From the NCBI RefSeq assembly GCF_001424405.1, contig NZ_LMPS01000001.1, positions 1,051,999 through 1,115,998 of the forward strand: 64,000 nt of DNA. The letters are read 5' to 3'. The DNA is from Dyadobacter sp. Leaf189 (GTDB lineage Bacteria; Bacteroidota; Bacteroidia; Cytophagales; Spirosomataceae). Made by a program: the position numbers and the translations under genes. Below are positions 36,375-46,599 of the stretch, one piece after another; the first letter of the stretch is position 1, and the number at the start of each line of letters is the position of its first letter. Under the pieces are notes generated by a model that was not told the DNA's origin, ran no database searches, and was given only the letters and a program-made list of their open reading frames with translations.

Positions 36375-37823
36375 ATGGAAGATCAAAAGTCAAGCTCACA
36401 GGATCACAGCCGCAGGGCATTTGTAAAAGCAGCGGCACTGGCGGCCTCAGGCTTCATGATTGTGCCCCGCCACGTTTTAGGGAAAGGATTTATCCCGCCA
36501 AGTGACAAATTAAATATAGCTGCGGTAGGCTGCGGTGGAAAGGCGGATGTGAATATCCGGCAATCCTATAATAATGGAGCCGAAAACATCGTCGCGCTTT
36601 GCGACGTAGACGACCGGCAATCCGAAAAGTACAGAAAGCAGTTTCCGAATGCTCCTTATTATAAAGACTACCGGAAAATGTTGGAAAAGGAAGCAAAGAA
36701 TATTGACGCTGTCCTGATCACAACACCGGATCACATGCATTTCCCGATCGCCAATTCTTGCATTGAACTGGGAAAGCACGTGTATGTGGAAAAGCCGCTT
36801 ACCAAAGACATTTGGGAAGCCAGAACATTAACCCAGGCGGCCGCCAAATACAAGGTGGTAACTCAAATGGGAAATCAGGGCAGCAGCAGCGACGGTACCC
36901 GGCAGACAGAAGCGATTGTGCAATCGGGTGTGCTGGGTGATGTATATAAGATTGAAGTATGGACCGACCGGCCGGTGTGGCCGCAGGGTGTAAAATCACC
37001 TAAAGACAGGGGCGAATCTCAGCCTGTGCCTAAGGAGGTCGACTGGGACCTTTGGCTCGGTACTGCACCGAAGCGCGATTACCATGAAGCATATATGCCG
37101 TTTAGATGGCGTGGCTACTGGGATTTCGGTACAGGTGCATTGGGCGATATGGGTTGTCACTTCATTGATGTGCCTTTTCGTGCCATGAAGCTGGGTTATC
37201 CTACTTCTGTTGAATGCAGCGTCGGTTCCGTGTACGCGGATTTTTTCAGTCAGGCTTTCTTCGACGATGTATGTCCGCCTTCGACTTCCATTCACCTGAA
37301 ATTTGCATCCAAAACCCCAGGAAAAGAAATCAGTTTCTCTTGGTACGACGGCGGCATCCGGCCGCAGCTGCCCGACGGTTGTGATTATAAAACGGTCTTC
37401 GGCAGTGTGGATGGCGGAATGTTGTTTATAGGTACAAAGGGGATATTAAGTGCAGAAATGTTCGGTGAAAATCCGAGACTCTGGCCTGAGAAGAAATTCG
37501 AAAATGTAAGGCTGAATGTGAAACCCAGGGCTCTGGTAGCCGGAAACTGGCAGGGGCACCAGCAGCAGTTTGTGCAGGCTTGTAAGAAAGGTTACGGTGC
37601 GTACACCAGCTCTTCTTTCGACCAGGCAGGCCCACTAACGGAGATCGTTTTAATGGGTAACCTAGCCGTAAGATCTTACCTGCACCGCGAAGCCAAAGCA
37701 GATGGAAAAGGATTTACATTCCCTGGCCGGCAAAAACTGATCTGGGACGGGGCTAATATGAAGATCACCAATTTCGATGTCGCCAACCAATTTGTAAAGA
37801 GGGAATATCGCCAGGGCTGGTAA
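36375..37823 (+). CDS. Gfo/Idh/MocA-family oxidoreductase with Tat signal
   Basis: A 482-residue protein (GTG at 36363 is an alternative start adding four residues). A twin-arginine signal (HSRRAFVKAAALAASGF) suggests periplasmic export of the folded, NAD(P)-bound enzyme. The Rossmann domain follows (NIAAVGCGGKADVN), with VEKPLT holding the conserved Lys of the family and the C-terminal domain after it. Substrates of this branch are sugars or inositols, not identifiable here. It converges on pdxJ with only 2 nt between stops. Confidence 0.9.
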   Translation: MEDQKSSSQDHSRRAFVKAAALAASGFMIVPRHVLGKGFIPPSDKLNIAAVGCGGKADVNIRQSYNNGAENIVALCDVDDRQSEKYRKQFPNAPYYKDYRKMLEKEAKNIDAVLITTPDHMHFPIANSCIELGKHVYVEKPLTKDIWEARTLTQAAAKYKVVTQMGNQGSSSDGTRQTEAIVQSGVLGDVYKIEVWTDRPVWPQGVKSPKDRGESQPVPKEVDWDLWLGTAPKRDYHEAYMPFRWRGYWDFGTGALGDMGCHFIDVPFRAMKLGYPTSVECSVGSVYADFFSQAFFDDVCPPSTSIHLKFASKTPGKEISFSWYDGGIRPQLPDGCDYKTVFGSVDGGMLFIGTKGILSAEMFGENPRLWPEKKFENVRLNVKPRALVAGNWQGHQQQFVQACKKGYGAYTSSSFDQAGPLTEIVLMGNLAVRSYLHREAKADGKGFTFPGRQKLIWDGANMKITNFDVANQFVKREYRQGW

Positions 37824-37825
37824 AT

Positions 37826-38545
37826 CTATAATTCCAGCTCCCGCAAATACATTTGGATTGTGTTTTCAAGACCCAGGTACAATGCATCCGAGATCAGGGC
37901 GTGGCCGATGGAAACTTCGTCCAGCCAGGGAATACTTTGTTTTAGAAAACGCAGGTTATCGAGGCTGAGGTCGTGGCCGGCATTCAAACCTAACCCAACT
38001 TCTCTGGCAGTTTCAGCTGCTGCTACGAATGGTATGACTGCTTTTTGTCTGTTTTCAAAATAACCTGCGGCATAAGGTTCCGTATAAAGTTCCACACGGT
38101 CTGCGCCGCATATTTTGGCGCCTTCCACCATTTTCTCGTCGGGATCTACAAAAACGGATACGCGAATGCCGGCAGACTTGAAGATGTGGATCAGATCTGT
38201 CAGTTCACTTTTATTATTAATAGTGTCCCAGCCTGCATTGGAAGTAATTGCGTGCAATGCGTCAGGAACCAGCGTTACCTGGTCGGGTTTGTTTGCTAGA
38301 ACAAGCTCTACAAACTTCTTTTCTGACGGATTTCCTTCGATGTTAAATTCAGTAGTTACTACCTCTTTCAAGTCGTACACATCCTGGTACCTGATGTGTC
38401 GCTCATCGGGCCTGGGGTGAACTGTTATTCCCTGCGCACCAAACCGCTCACAATCCAGCGCGACTTTTAATACATTAGGATTATCACCGCCGCGTGAGTT
38501 ACGAAGGGTGGCAATTTTGTTGATATTAACGCTTAGGCGAGTCAT
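37826..38545 (-). CDS. pdxJ: Pyridoxine 5'-phosphate synthase
   Basis: A 239-residue PdxJ of normal length. It begins with [16 protein letters not shown] and contains [31 protein letters not shown] and [12 protein letters not shown], all family hallmarks including the active-site His of the GHDL loop. It condenses 1-deoxyxylulose 5-phosphate derivative and aminoacetone phosphate to pyridoxine 5'-phosphate in the DXP-dependent pathway. Other pdx genes are not nearby. Confidence 0.96.
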   Translation of the reverse strand: MTRLSVNINKIATLRNSRGGDNPNVLKVALDCERFGAQGITVHPRPDERHIRYQDVYDLKEVVTTEFNIEGNPSEKKFVELVLANKPDQVTLVPDALHAITSNAGWDTINNKSELTDLIHIFKSAGIRVSVFVDPDEKMVEGAKICGADRVELYTEPYAAGYFENRQKAVIPFVAAAETAREVGLGLNAGHDLSLDNLRFLKQSIPWLDEVSIGHALISDALYLGLENTIQMYLRELEL

Positions 38546-38847
38546 TGTTTAATGAGTGAATGAGTGAATGATTGAATGAGTGAATGTTTGAATGTGTGCT
38601 TTCGAATTATCAGGTAGTGCTAAATTAGGGTTAATTGGGAGGATTATTTTAGTTTTGTTGCCGGCAAATTTCACCAGAAGCTTGTCAGAAACGCTTCGTA
38701 CAAACAACTAACCCATCCTCAATACAAACACCAAACCTTTGTAAAGATCGAAAAACCAACCTATTCGCTCATTAACATACCCATTAATTCACTCCTTCAA
38801 AAGATATTCACTCATTCACTCAATCAGTCATTCAACATTAAAAAAAC
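38546..38847. repeat. Divergent intergenic region with inverted GAATGAGT-type arrays
   Basis: A 302-nt gap between divergent pdxJ and the YqeY-like gene. Next to pdxJ (38551-38594) is a degenerate tandem array of GAATGAGT/GAATGATT-like units with 4- and 8-nt periodicity. Next to the other gene (38806-38835) is a similar array in the opposite orientation (ATTCACTC units). The two could pair over about 210 nt. Promoters for both genes must lie here, but none was convincingly recognised. Confidence 0.7.
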
Positions 38848-39297
38848 ATGTCTCTAAAAACACAAGTCGAGTCGGGAATAAAAGATGCAATGCGGGCCAA
38901 AGACCAGGATAAGCTCCGGGCGCTGCGTGCGATCAAATCGCTTATCTTATTGGAAGAAACAAAAGGCGGCGCCAGCGGCGAGCTTTCTGCTGATGACGAA
39001 CTAAAATTGCTGACCAAAGCTGCCAAACAGCGTCGTGAATCTGCGGATATCTACAAAACCCAGAATCGCGCCGACTTGCTGGAAAAGGAAGAAGCGGAAC
39101 TGGCGATAATCGAGCAGTTTTTACCTAAGCAACTTTCCGAAGAGGAAGTGAAAGCGAAATTGCAGGAAATTATAGCCAGGGTAGGCGCATCAGGGCCTTC
39201 TGACATGGGCAAGGTAATGGGCGTTGCTACCAAGGAGCTTGCGGGACAGGCAGAAGGTAAAGTCGTTTCAGCATTGGTGAAGGGATTGCTCGCATGA
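38848..39297 (+). CDS. GatB/YqeY domain-containing protein
   Basis: A 149-residue free-standing YqeY-like protein, similar to the tail domain of GatB (SLKTQVESGIKDAMRAKDQDKLRALRAIKS, DMGKVMGVATKEL). It probably contacts tRNA or assists an amidotransferase; its precise role is not known. The cvpA-like gene overlaps its stop by 4 nt (ATGA), so they are translationally coupled. Confidence 0.9.
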   Translation: MSLKTQVESGIKDAMRAKDQDKLRALRAIKSLILLEETKGGASGELSADDELKLLTKAAKQRRESADIYKTQNRADLLEKEEAELAIIEQFLPKQLSEEEVKAKLQEIIARVGASGPSDMGKVMGVATKELAGQAEGKVVSALVKGLLA

Positions 39298-39827
39298 AGT
39301 TACTGGATGTGATCATCCTCATTCCGCTCCTCTGGGGAGCTTTGCATGGTTACCGTAAAGGTTTGCTGATCGAGATCATCGGGATAGCCGGATTTGCGGT
39401 GGCGATGGTACTTGGATTTAAGTTTTTAGGGCTGGGCATGGAAGTGCTCACGCCTTATTTCAGCGATAATATGGCGAAGAAAATCTTGCCTTACATTGGA
39501 TTTTCGGCGATTTTCTTTCCTACCATATTTTTGTTAAACCAGTTTGGCTACATGATCCGGCGCTCACTCCGGTACTCTATCCTGGGTACTTTCGACAGTT
39601 TTGCCGGCGCTATGGTGGGCATTTTTACCTGGGTTTTTGGGATCAGTGTGTTTTTCTGGCTGGTGGATATGATCGGGGTGAAAATACCCGCGCACCGCAC
39701 AGACGATACTTACATTTACCCGCTCGTAGTACCTATTGCCCCTAATCTGATCACCAAAGCCCTGGCGCTGATGCCCGACGGTACGGCGCTGATCAGTGAA
39801 TGGAAGCGTGAATATCTGGACGATTGA
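39294..39827 (+). CDS. CvpA family membrane protein
   Basis: A 177-residue protein with four hydrophobic segments and the CvpA opening (LDVIILIPLLWGALHGYRKGLLIEIIGI). CvpA homologues affect colicin V production and envelope or purine-linked phenotypes; function here is unproven. It overlaps the YqeY-like gene by 4 nt. Confidence 0.85.
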   Translation: MKLLDVIILIPLLWGALHGYRKGLLIEIIGIAGFAVAMVLGFKFLGLGMEVLTPYFSDNMAKKILPYIGFSAIFFPTIFLLNQFGYMIRRSLRYSILGTFDSFAGAMVGIFTWVFGISVFFWLVDMIGVKIPAHRTDDTYIYPLVVPIAPNLITKALALMPDGTALISEWKREYLDD

Positions 39828-39873
39828 ACTTTCAGAATCTGCCCAGGGTTAAGCTTTCGATATTGATTTTCAA

Positions 39874-39881
39874 TAACTTTG
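39874..39881 (+). promoter_or_regulatory. -7 promoter element of rlmN
   Basis: TAACTTTG matches TAnnTTTG, 48 nt before the start codon. No clear -33 at ideal spacing. Confidence 0.35.
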
Positions 39882-39929
39882 CAGTTAAAACAGGTTGAAT
39901 GCACCCCGCATTTGACCAAATAATATAAA

Positions 39930-40982
39930 ATGACCGGATTAGAGGAAAAGCAGGATATCCGCAAAATGAGCGTTGATCAGCTGAAACAATGGATGGCGGA
40001 GCATGGTGAAAAAGCTTTCAGAGCGAAACAGATTTATGAATGGATCTGGAAAAAATCTTCGCATTCATTTGCCGAAATGACCAATCTTTCGCTCGGTACC
40101 CGCCAGTTGATGGACCAGCATTTCGTGATCCGATCAATGGAAGTTGCCAAGCAGCAGCAAAGCAACGACGGTACGATCAAGTCTGCCTTCCGCCTTTTTG
40201 ACGGCAACCTTGTAGAAGGTGTGCTGATACCCGCAGCGGACAGAATGACTGCTTGTGTTAGCAGCCAGGTAGGATGTTCCTTAACCTGTAAATTTTGCGC
40301 TACCGGTTATATGGACCGCAAACGTAACCTTGAAGCAGGTGAGATATATGACCAGGTAGTCGCCATTGCCAAGCAGGCAGAGGGGAGCTTCAATGCGCCT
40401 CTTACCAACATTGTTTACATGGGAATGGGCGAGCCGCTTTTGAACTATACCAATGTTTTAAAATCCATCGAGCACATTACCTCTCCCGAGGGCTTGAATA
40501 TGTCGCCGAAGCGGATCACGGTTTCTACTGCTGGTATTGCCAAAATGATCAAAAAGCTGGGTGATGATGAGGTGCGTTTCCGGCTTGCATTGTCGCTGCA
40601 CGCGGCCAACGATGCAAAAAGAAATCAGATTATGCCGATCAACGAATCCAATTCACTGGAAAACCTGGCGGAGGCTCTGAATTATTTCTACCGAAAAACA
40701 GGTAACCGTATTACTTTCGAATATATCGTTTTTAATAACTTCAATGATACTTTGCAGGATGCGAAAGAGCTTTGGGAGTTTACGAAGAAAGTGCCTGCGA
40801 GAGTGAATATCATCGAGTACAATCCGATTGCAGAAGCTGATTTCAAGAACACAGAGGGGGATAAGCTTGATAAATTTGCGGGCTTTCTGGAAGATCGGGG
40901 AGTGTCAGTACACGTAAGAAGAAGTCGTGGAAAAGATATCGATGCAGCTTGCGGTCAGCTGGCTAATAAGGAAACGGCCTAG
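39930..40982 (+). CDS. rlmN: Dual-specificity RNA methyltransferase RlmN
   Basis: A 350-residue radical-SAM enzyme with the cluster motif CSLTCKFC (CxxxCxxC), MGMGEPLLNY, LSLHAAND and the C-terminal catalytic cysteine in DIDAACGQL. RlmN methylates A2503 of 23S rRNA and A37 of some tRNAs at C2. Both the SAM-cluster cysteines and the methyl-carrying cysteine are present. Length and start are normal. Confidence 0.96.
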   Translation: MTGLEEKQDIRKMSVDQLKQWMAEHGEKAFRAKQIYEWIWKKSSHSFAEMTNLSLGTRQLMDQHFVIRSMEVAKQQQSNDGTIKSAFRLFDGNLVEGVLIPAADRMTACVSSQVGCSLTCKFCATGYMDRKRNLEAGEIYDQVVAIAKQAEGSFNAPLTNIVYMGMGEPLLNYTNVLKSIEHITSPEGLNMSPKRITVSTAGIAKMIKKLGDDEVRFRLALSLHAANDAKRNQIMPINESNSLENLAEALNYFYRKTGNRITFEYIVFNNFNDTLQDAKELWEFTKKVPARVNIIEYNPIAEADFKNTEGDKLDKFAGFLEDRGVSVHVRRSRGKDIDAACGQLANKETA

Positions 40983-41008
40983 GAGTTTGGCTTAACAATT
41001 TGTTAATA

Positions 41009-41036
41009 TTGCATCGCTTAAGAATAAGTAGCTTTG
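41009..41036 (+). promoter_or_regulatory. Promoter of the phosphate transporter gene
   Basis: TTG (41009-41011), 17-nt spacer, TAGCTTTG (41029-41036), 32 nt before the start codon. Confidence 0.5.
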
Positions 41037-41068
41037 TGCTGTTATAGATAAACTTATATACTTCTTCT

Positions 41069-42490
41069 ATGTTTGGTCTTGAAACCGACATTTTTATTCT
41101 CCTCGCTTTTAGCATTTTAGCAGCCTGCGCATTCGAATTTGTTAACGGTTTTCACGATACTGCCAATGCAGTAGCAACTGTGATTTATACAAATTCACTA
41201 AAACCGAATGTAGCCGTTATCTGGTCGGGTTTTATGAATTTCTGCGGTGTTTTCTTTGGAGGGATTGCAGTTGCAATGGGAATTGTTAACCTGCTACCGG
41301 TCGAACTGCTGATCGACCAGAATGTGTACCACAGCGCCGCCATGGTCTTTGCATTGCTTTTCAGCGCGATCATCTGGAACCTGGGCACCTGGTATTTTGG
41401 CTTGCCGAGTTCAAGTTCACATACATTGATTGGCTCCATTCTGGGTGTGGGACTGGCTTTCACATTCATGCCTGAAAATTCAAATGCTGCCGGTGTCAAC
41501 TGGTCCAAGGCGAAAGAACTCTTCATGTCGCTGCTAACCTCACCGATTTTCGGTTTTGCACTTGCGATTATTATTATGTTCATACTGCGCCGCTCGCTCT
41601 CCAAGCCGCTGCGTGAGATCGTTTTCAGCGAACCCAAAAAGAATCAGGCGCCTCCGATCTGGATACGTGTGATTTTGATTACTACCTGTACGCTTGTAAG
41701 CTTTTTCCATGGTTCCAATGATGGTCAAAAGGGAGTTGGACTGGTAATGCTGATTTTGATCGGAATTGTTCCTGCTCATTTCGCATTGGACAACAGTCTG
41801 GATCCAAGCAAAATGAAGTCAGACCTGATCGGAATAGAGCAGGCAGTGGGCAGAATTGATTCGTCAAGACTGTCTGTAACGGACCGCCTGCATCTGGCCA
41901 CTATCAAACAGGAAGTCGCAAACCTCACAGTGCAGATAAACGATTCACTCCCGGAGCATAAGTTGCCCATGGAAAAAAGAATGGACGCCCGTCGCTCATT
42001 GCTTTTGATCAGCCGCAATACAAAGACAATTCTGGACAATGGTCACGCCAACCTTAACTCTGCTGATGTTGCATATTTGAAAATGCAGTCTGGCAGTGAA
42101 AACGGGATCAGGCGCTATACGGATTATGCCCCAGACTGGGTTATTCTGATGATTTCCCTCTCACTTGGTTTGGGAACAATGGTGGGCTGGAAGCGGATTG
42201 TTGTAACGATTGGCGAGAAAATCGGAAAGCAGCATTTGACTTACGCCCAAGGGGCATCTGCGGAGCTGGTAGCAGCGAGTACAATCGGCGTTTCATCTTA
42301 TATGGGGCTTCCGGTAAGTACCACGCACGTACTTTCTTCGGGTATTGCGGGTTCAATGGTTGCAAGTAAAGGTGTGAAAAACCTGCAAGGCGGCACGATC
42401 AGGAATATTGTGATTGCTTGGATACTTACATTGCCGGTTACCATGCTTTTGTCAGGTACACTCTATGCATTTTTCCGCTGGATTTTATAG
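41069..42490 (+). CDS. PiT-family inorganic phosphate transporter
   Basis: A 473-residue polytopic protein with the two inverted PiT repeats: GFHDTANAVAT and GLPSSSSHTLIGS in the first half, GLPVSTTHVLSSG in the second. A cytoplasmic loop of about 100 residues (roughly 240-345) separates the halves. It should import phosphate with a cation. A terminator follows at 42514. Confidence 0.93.
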   Translation: MFGLETDIFILLAFSILAACAFEFVNGFHDTANAVATVIYTNSLKPNVAVIWSGFMNFCGVFFGGIAVAMGIVNLLPVELLIDQNVYHSAAMVFALLFSAIIWNLGTWYFGLPSSSSHTLIGSILGVGLAFTFMPENSNAAGVNWSKAKELFMSLLTSPIFGFALAIIIMFILRRSLSKPLREIVFSEPKKNQAPPIWIRVILITTCTLVSFFHGSNDGQKGVGLVMLILIGIVPAHFALDNSLDPSKMKSDLIGIEQAVGRIDSSRLSVTDRLHLATIKQEVANLTVQINDSLPEHKLPMEKRMDARRSLLLISRNTKTILDNGHANLNSADVAYLKMQSGSENGIRRYTDYAPDWVILMISLSLGLGTMVGWKRIVVTIGEKIGKQHLTYAQGASAELVAASTIGVSSYMGLPVSTTHVLSSGIAGSMVASKGVKNLQGGTIRNIVIAWILTLPVTMLLSGTLYAFFRWIL

Positions 42491-42513
42491 TAAATAGATA
42501 TCGATAGTCAATA

Positions 42514-42544
42514 AAAAGCCGCAGGGATCGCCTCTGCGGCTTTT
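42514..42544 (+). terminator. Intrinsic terminator after the phosphate transporter
   Basis: An 11-bp stem (42514-42524 with 42534-42544) with a 9-nt loop; the 3' arm ends in TTTT. Confidence 0.75.
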
Positions 42545-42568
42545 CATTTATCCGGGTGCCGCACTTTC

Positions 42569-42602
42569 TTTGCCCTGGATTGGTTTTAATGTTGTAATTT
42601 CG
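42569..42602 (+). promoter_or_regulatory. Candidate promoter of nadAB
   Basis: TTTG (42569-42572), 22-nt spacer, TAATTTCG (42595-42602), one mismatch from the -7 consensus; nadA starts 43 nt later. Confidence 0.35.
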
Positions 42603-42644
42603 AAATAGAGTTTTAAGATCCATTAAAGCCAATTATTCACCAGA

Positions 42645-43640
42645 ATGACTACTATTGAAGATCAGGTAAACCGTTACGGCTACGTTACGGAGGCAGTTGC
42701 AGAAGATATCGATTTGATTGCCGAGATCAAGAGATTAAAGGAAGAAAAGAATGCGGTTATCCTCGCACACTATTATGTAGATGCTGAAATACAGGATCTG
42801 GCTGACTACATTGGCGACAGTCTGGGCCTTTCCCAGCAGGCAGCAGCTACCGAGGCGGATATGATCGTGTTTTGCGGAGTGCACTTCATGGGTGAAACTG
42901 CCAAAATCCTGAGTCCTGATAAAAAGGTGGTCATTCCTGATCTGAATGCAGGCTGCTCACTCGCTGACTCTGCGCCTGCTGATAAATTCGCTGCCTTCAA
43001 AGCCCAGTATCCGGATCACATTGTAATCAGCTATATCAACTGCTCAGCGGAGATTAAGGCGCTGACAGATATTGTTTGTACTTCTTCGAATGCATTGCAG
43101 ATCGTGGAAAGTCTGCCGAAAGATCAGAAAATTATCTTCGCTCCCGACGCAAACCTGGGCCGGTACGTGGCTCACAAAACAGGCCGCGAGATGGTTTTAT
43201 GGGATGGAGCCTGCATTGTGCATATTGATATTTCGCGTGAAAAGTTAAAGCAGCTTCAGGAAGAAAACCCGGATGCATTGCTGATCGCGCATCCTGAATG
43301 CAAAGAGGATATCCTGAAACAAGCCGATTTCGTAAGTTCAACAACGGGACTGTTAAAGTTTGTAAAGGAATCGCCGCATACCAAGTTTATCGTGGCGACC
43401 GAAGCCGGTATTTTGCATAAAATGAAACAGTCGGTACCGGACAAAAAGCTGATACCTGCGCCCGGCTCTGATAATAATACCTGTGCCTGTTCAGAATGTC
43501 CCTACATGAAGATGAACACATTAGAAAAGGTGTATAATGCACTTTATTATGAGCAGCCGGAGATTTTTGTGCCGGAGGATGTCAGGTTAAAAGCCTATGA
43601 ATCAGTCGCCCGGATGCTTGAACTGAGCAAAGGTATCTGA
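42645..43640 (+). CDS. nadA: Quinolinate synthase
   Basis: A 331-residue NadA. The three cluster cysteines of the family are in YINCSAE, AHPEC and CACSECPYM; other hallmarks are [28 protein letters not shown] and [11 protein letters not shown]. It condenses iminoaspartate with dihydroxyacetone phosphate to quinolinate using a [4Fe-4S] cluster. nadB follows 30 nt downstream, so the two form an operon; nadC is not in the window. Confidence 0.97.
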   Translation: MTTIEDQVNRYGYVTEAVAEDIDLIAEIKRLKEEKNAVILAHYYVDAEIQDLADYIGDSLGLSQQAAATEADMIVFCGVHFMGETAKILSPDKKVVIPDLNAGCSLADSAPADKFAAFKAQYPDHIVISYINCSAEIKALTDIVCTSSNALQIVESLPKDQKIIFAPDANLGRYVAHKTGREMVLWDGACIVHIDISREKLKQLQEENPDALLIAHPECKEDILKQADFVSSTTGLLKFVKESPHTKFIVATEAGILHKMKQSVPDKKLIPAPGSDNNTCACSECPYMKMNTLEKVYNALYYEQPEIFVPEDVRLKAYESVARMLELSKGI

Positions 43641-43670
43641 TCAAACAGTTATGTAATTTTATTCTGATTT

Positions 43671-45260
43671 ATGCCCCAGTTTGATTTTCTGATCATTGGT
43701 TCGGGAATTGCCGGACTTAGTTATGCAGCCAAGCTCGCCCGACATTTCGATTCGCTGAATCAGGAAAAGTCTATCGCGGTAATTACCAAAGTTCAGGCCG
43801 ATGAAACCAATACCAAGTATGCACAAGGCGGCATTGCGGTAGTCTGGGCTGAGTCAGATTCGTTTGAAAAACATATCCAGGACACAATGGACGCGGGTGA
43901 CGAGGTCAACAAGCGGAACATCGTGGAAATTGTGGTGAGAGAAGCGCCCGAGCGGATACAGGAACTGATCGATTATGGAACCCGCTTCGATAAGGAAAGC
44001 GGAGGAGAATACGACCTGGCCAAAGAAGGCGGGCATTCAGATCACCGGATTTTACATTTCAAGGACATTACAGGCGCCGAAATAGAGCGCGCATTGCTTG
44101 AAGAGGTAAACAGGCACAAAAGCATTCAGATTTTTACGCATTATTACGCCGTCGAGTTGATCACCCAGCACCATTTGGGGGAAACAGTTTACCGGTATCA
44201 GGAAGATATTAAATGTTTTGGCGCGTATGTGCTGAACAGGCAAACTGGAAAAGTCGAGAAATTCGTTGCCAAAACGACCATGCTCGCTACCGGCGGCATC
44301 GGAAATATTTACCAGAGTACGACCAATCCCACGATCGCAACCGGCGACGGCATTGCAATGGCGTACCGCGCCAAAGGTATTTGCGACAACATGGAGTTCA
44401 TCCAGTTTCACCCTACCAGCTTTTACAAGCCCGGACAAAAACCCTCATTCCTTATTTCGGAAGCAGTACGTGGTTTTGGGGGAATATTAAAAAGGGGGGA
44501 CGGTAGTACTTTCATGGAAAACTACGATTCGCGACTTTCCCTGGCGCCCAGGGACATTGTTGCGCGTGCGATAGATTCAGAAATGAAAAAGAATGGGGTA
44601 GACCATGTTTATCTCGACGTGCGGCATTGTGACTACGAGAAGTTTGTCGAACATTTCCCAAATATCACAGAATACTGTCTGAACGAAGGTATCGACGTAA
44701 GAAAAGACATGATCCCGGTTGTTCCGGCGCAGCACTATATGTGCGGCGGGATCAGGGTGAATGAGTGGGGGAAAACCAATATTGACTTCCTTTATGCAGT
44801 AGGTGAATGTTCCTGTACTGGTTTGCACGGTTCCAACCGGCTCGCCTCCAACTCGCTGCTGGAAGCGGTCGTATTTGGTCATCGCGCTTATGAAGATACA
44901 CTTGCGAGTTTCGAAAGAGCACAAACACCGGGGAACATACCGGAATGGGACGATTCGGGCACCACGCATCCCGAAGAGCAGGTGCTGGTAACCGAAATGA
45001 CGCGCGAGCTGAACAGCATTATGTCCAACTATGTTGGTATCGTACGCACCGATCGCAGGATGAAACGAGCCTACGACCGGCTTGAACTATTACATGAAGA
45101 GCACGAGCAGCTTTACCGCGAGTCAAAGGTATCTGTTGCCATTTGCGAGCTCAGAAACATGATATCCGTTTCTTATCTCATTATCAAAATGGCGATGGCG
45201 CGGCGCGAGAACATTGGTCTGCATTATAATTCTGACCACGTTCATCAGGCTACTTTTTAG
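43671..45260 (+). CDS. nadB: L-aspartate oxidase
   Basis: A 529-residue flavoprotein with FLIIGSGIAGLSYAAKL (FAD), TNTKYAQGGIAVV, EGGHSDHRILHFKD, MEFIQFHPTSFY, and SRLSLAPRDIVARAI, all typical of NadB. It oxidises L-aspartate to iminoaspartate, the NadA substrate. Its last 11 nt overlap the end of the convergent haloperoxidase-like gene. Confidence 0.96.
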   Translation: MPQFDFLIIGSGIAGLSYAAKLARHFDSLNQEKSIAVITKVQADETNTKYAQGGIAVVWAESDSFEKHIQDTMDAGDEVNKRNIVEIVVREAPERIQELIDYGTRFDKESGGEYDLAKEGGHSDHRILHFKDITGAEIERALLEEVNRHKSIQIFTHYYAVELITQHHLGETVYRYQEDIKCFGAYVLNRQTGKVEKFVAKTTMLATGGIGNIYQSTTNPTIATGDGIAMAYRAKGICDNMEFIQFHPTSFYKPGQKPSFLISEAVRGFGGILKRGDGSTFMENYDSRLSLAPRDIVARAIDSEMKKNGVDHVYLDVRHCDYEKFVEHFPNITEYCLNEGIDVRKDMIPVVPAQHYMCGGIRVNEWGKTNIDFLYAVGECSCTGLHGSNRLASNSLLEAVVFGHRAYEDTLASFERAQTPGNIPEWDDSGTTHPEEQVLVTEMTRELNSIMSNYVGIVRTDRRMKRAYDRLELLHEEHEQLYRESKVSVAICELRNMISVSYLIIKMAMARRENIGLHYNSDHVHQATF

Positions 45261-46599
45261 CCAGCGTTTCCCTGTTTTTCCTGGTGATTACGCGTTTTAA
45301 TACGTTTTCGCCGATCTTTTCACCGAGGTGTGTCCCTTCTTCAACGCCGTCGCGGTAGTGTATACCGCCGTAAACCCGGCTAATGGAAGCATCCCAGTAA
45401 GCTTCTTCAAATGACTTGAAGGATTTTACGCCGTGTCCGTATTTCTTTTCCGTAGTGTCCGTAAAAGCTACATTAGCGCCGATCAGGTGTGTCAATACGG
45501 TTCCGCAGGCTGCCGAAATGGAGCTGTGGCCGCTCACATATTCGGGGAATGCGGGTGTTTCCAGGAATGGACGCCACTCGGGTGCCCAGTTATTGTTTAT
45601 CACAGTTTCTGGCCTGATCCGCACTGTCCGGTACTTTTCGTCCCAGCAAGCCACAAAAGCATCGAATATAGATAGTGCGCCAAGGGTGTAAGCTTCGGTC
45701 GCCTGCATCAGATCCAGCTTCTTGTCGGTTGTCACTGTACGTATGATCGCAAGCCAGTGACCGGCCGGTGTCATTTTCTTGTTGGCGAACATTGCATGCC
45801 CCACGACATTGGTTACAAAAGCATTGTCATCCCAGAAATAGGCAGTTGCTTTCTGATCATCTGTGAGGTTATTACCTGTATCATATACTTCCATTGCCAG
45901 CTTCATGAACTTGCTGTTTTTGTCAAGATCGTATTTAGCCGGGGGAGGACAGCGAAACTGTGTGACAGAATCCAGCGTGAATGTCCGAACCGTGTTCCAC
46001 ATAGGTTCGCAAGCATCTGCATAGGCGGGCGGCGTAGGTACCCAGGTTCCTGGTGCATTGGTAACTGTGTACCGGTAACCACGGATTTCCTTGTAATGGT
46101 CTTTCGAAGAATAACGGATCACGTGTTTGGCAACAGAATCCCCGTATGCAAGTGACCGCGTATATACATCTTCGGGTATGCCCATTTGCGCATACTTCTC
46201 AAACAAATCCTTCTCGTATTTATCCCACATATCACCCGAGAATGTCAGCGTGCGGCCTACGGAGGTGAATGCCTTGATACTGGCCAGCGGGTAGCAATAT
46301 GCCAGTGAAGAATCGGGCTTTGGCGGAGCTTCAAATTTTACGAGCTGGCCTGCAAGTGACTTATATTCAGGGTATCCCGGTGCAAGTGCTTCATAGGCAG
46401 CAAGGAAAGAATAGCTGTAAATGCGGCTGGCAACAGGGGGCTTGAAGATATCGTGAATAATGACATCAGTGAGATATGTTGCTGTTTGGTGAAATAGCTG
46501 CGGATCGGCTGCTTTGGCATTGTACTCGGCTGGCGACAGCTCTTTCCGGCAGCTGAAAAACAGGGGAACAAGGATCAGGGAGAGTAAGCGAAATCTCAT
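45250..46599 (-). CDS. Vanadium-dependent haloperoxidase-like lipoprotein (PAP2 superfamily), copy 1
   Basis: A 449-residue lipoprotein (signal with C17 in FFSC; ATG at 46599 preferred over TTG at 46605). The PAP2/haloperoxidase vanadate- or phosphate-binding motifs are CWDEKYRTVRIRPET (KX6RP), PEYVSGHSSIS (PSGH-like) and SRVYGGIHYRD (SRX5H). The last Asp is three residues after the His rather than four. It may be a haloperoxidase or an acid phosphatase; sequence alone cannot decide. It diverges from the second SusCD operon, whose last gene is its paralogue. Confidence 0.8.
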   Translation of the reverse strand: MRFRLLSLILVPLFFSCRKELSPAEYNAKAADPQLFHQTATYLTDVIIHDIFKPPVASRIYSYSFLAAYEALAPGYPEYKSLAGQLVKFEAPPKPDSSLAYCYPLASIKAFTSVGRTLTFSGDMWDKYEKDLFEKYAQMGIPEDVYTRSLAYGDSVAKHVIRYSSKDHYKEIRGYRYTVTNAPGTWVPTPPAYADACEPMWNTVRTFTLDSVTQFRCPPPAKYDLDKNSKFMKLAMEVYDTGNNLTDDQKATAYFWDDNAFVTNVVGHAMFANKKMTPAGHWLAIIRTVTTDKKLDLMQATEAYTLGALSIFDAFVACWDEKYRTVRIRPETVINNNWAPEWRPFLETPAFPEYVSGHSSISAACGTVLTHLIGANVAFTDTTEKKYGHGVKSFKSFEEAYWDASISRVYGGIHYRDGVEEGTHLGEKIGENVLKRVITRKNRETLAKK

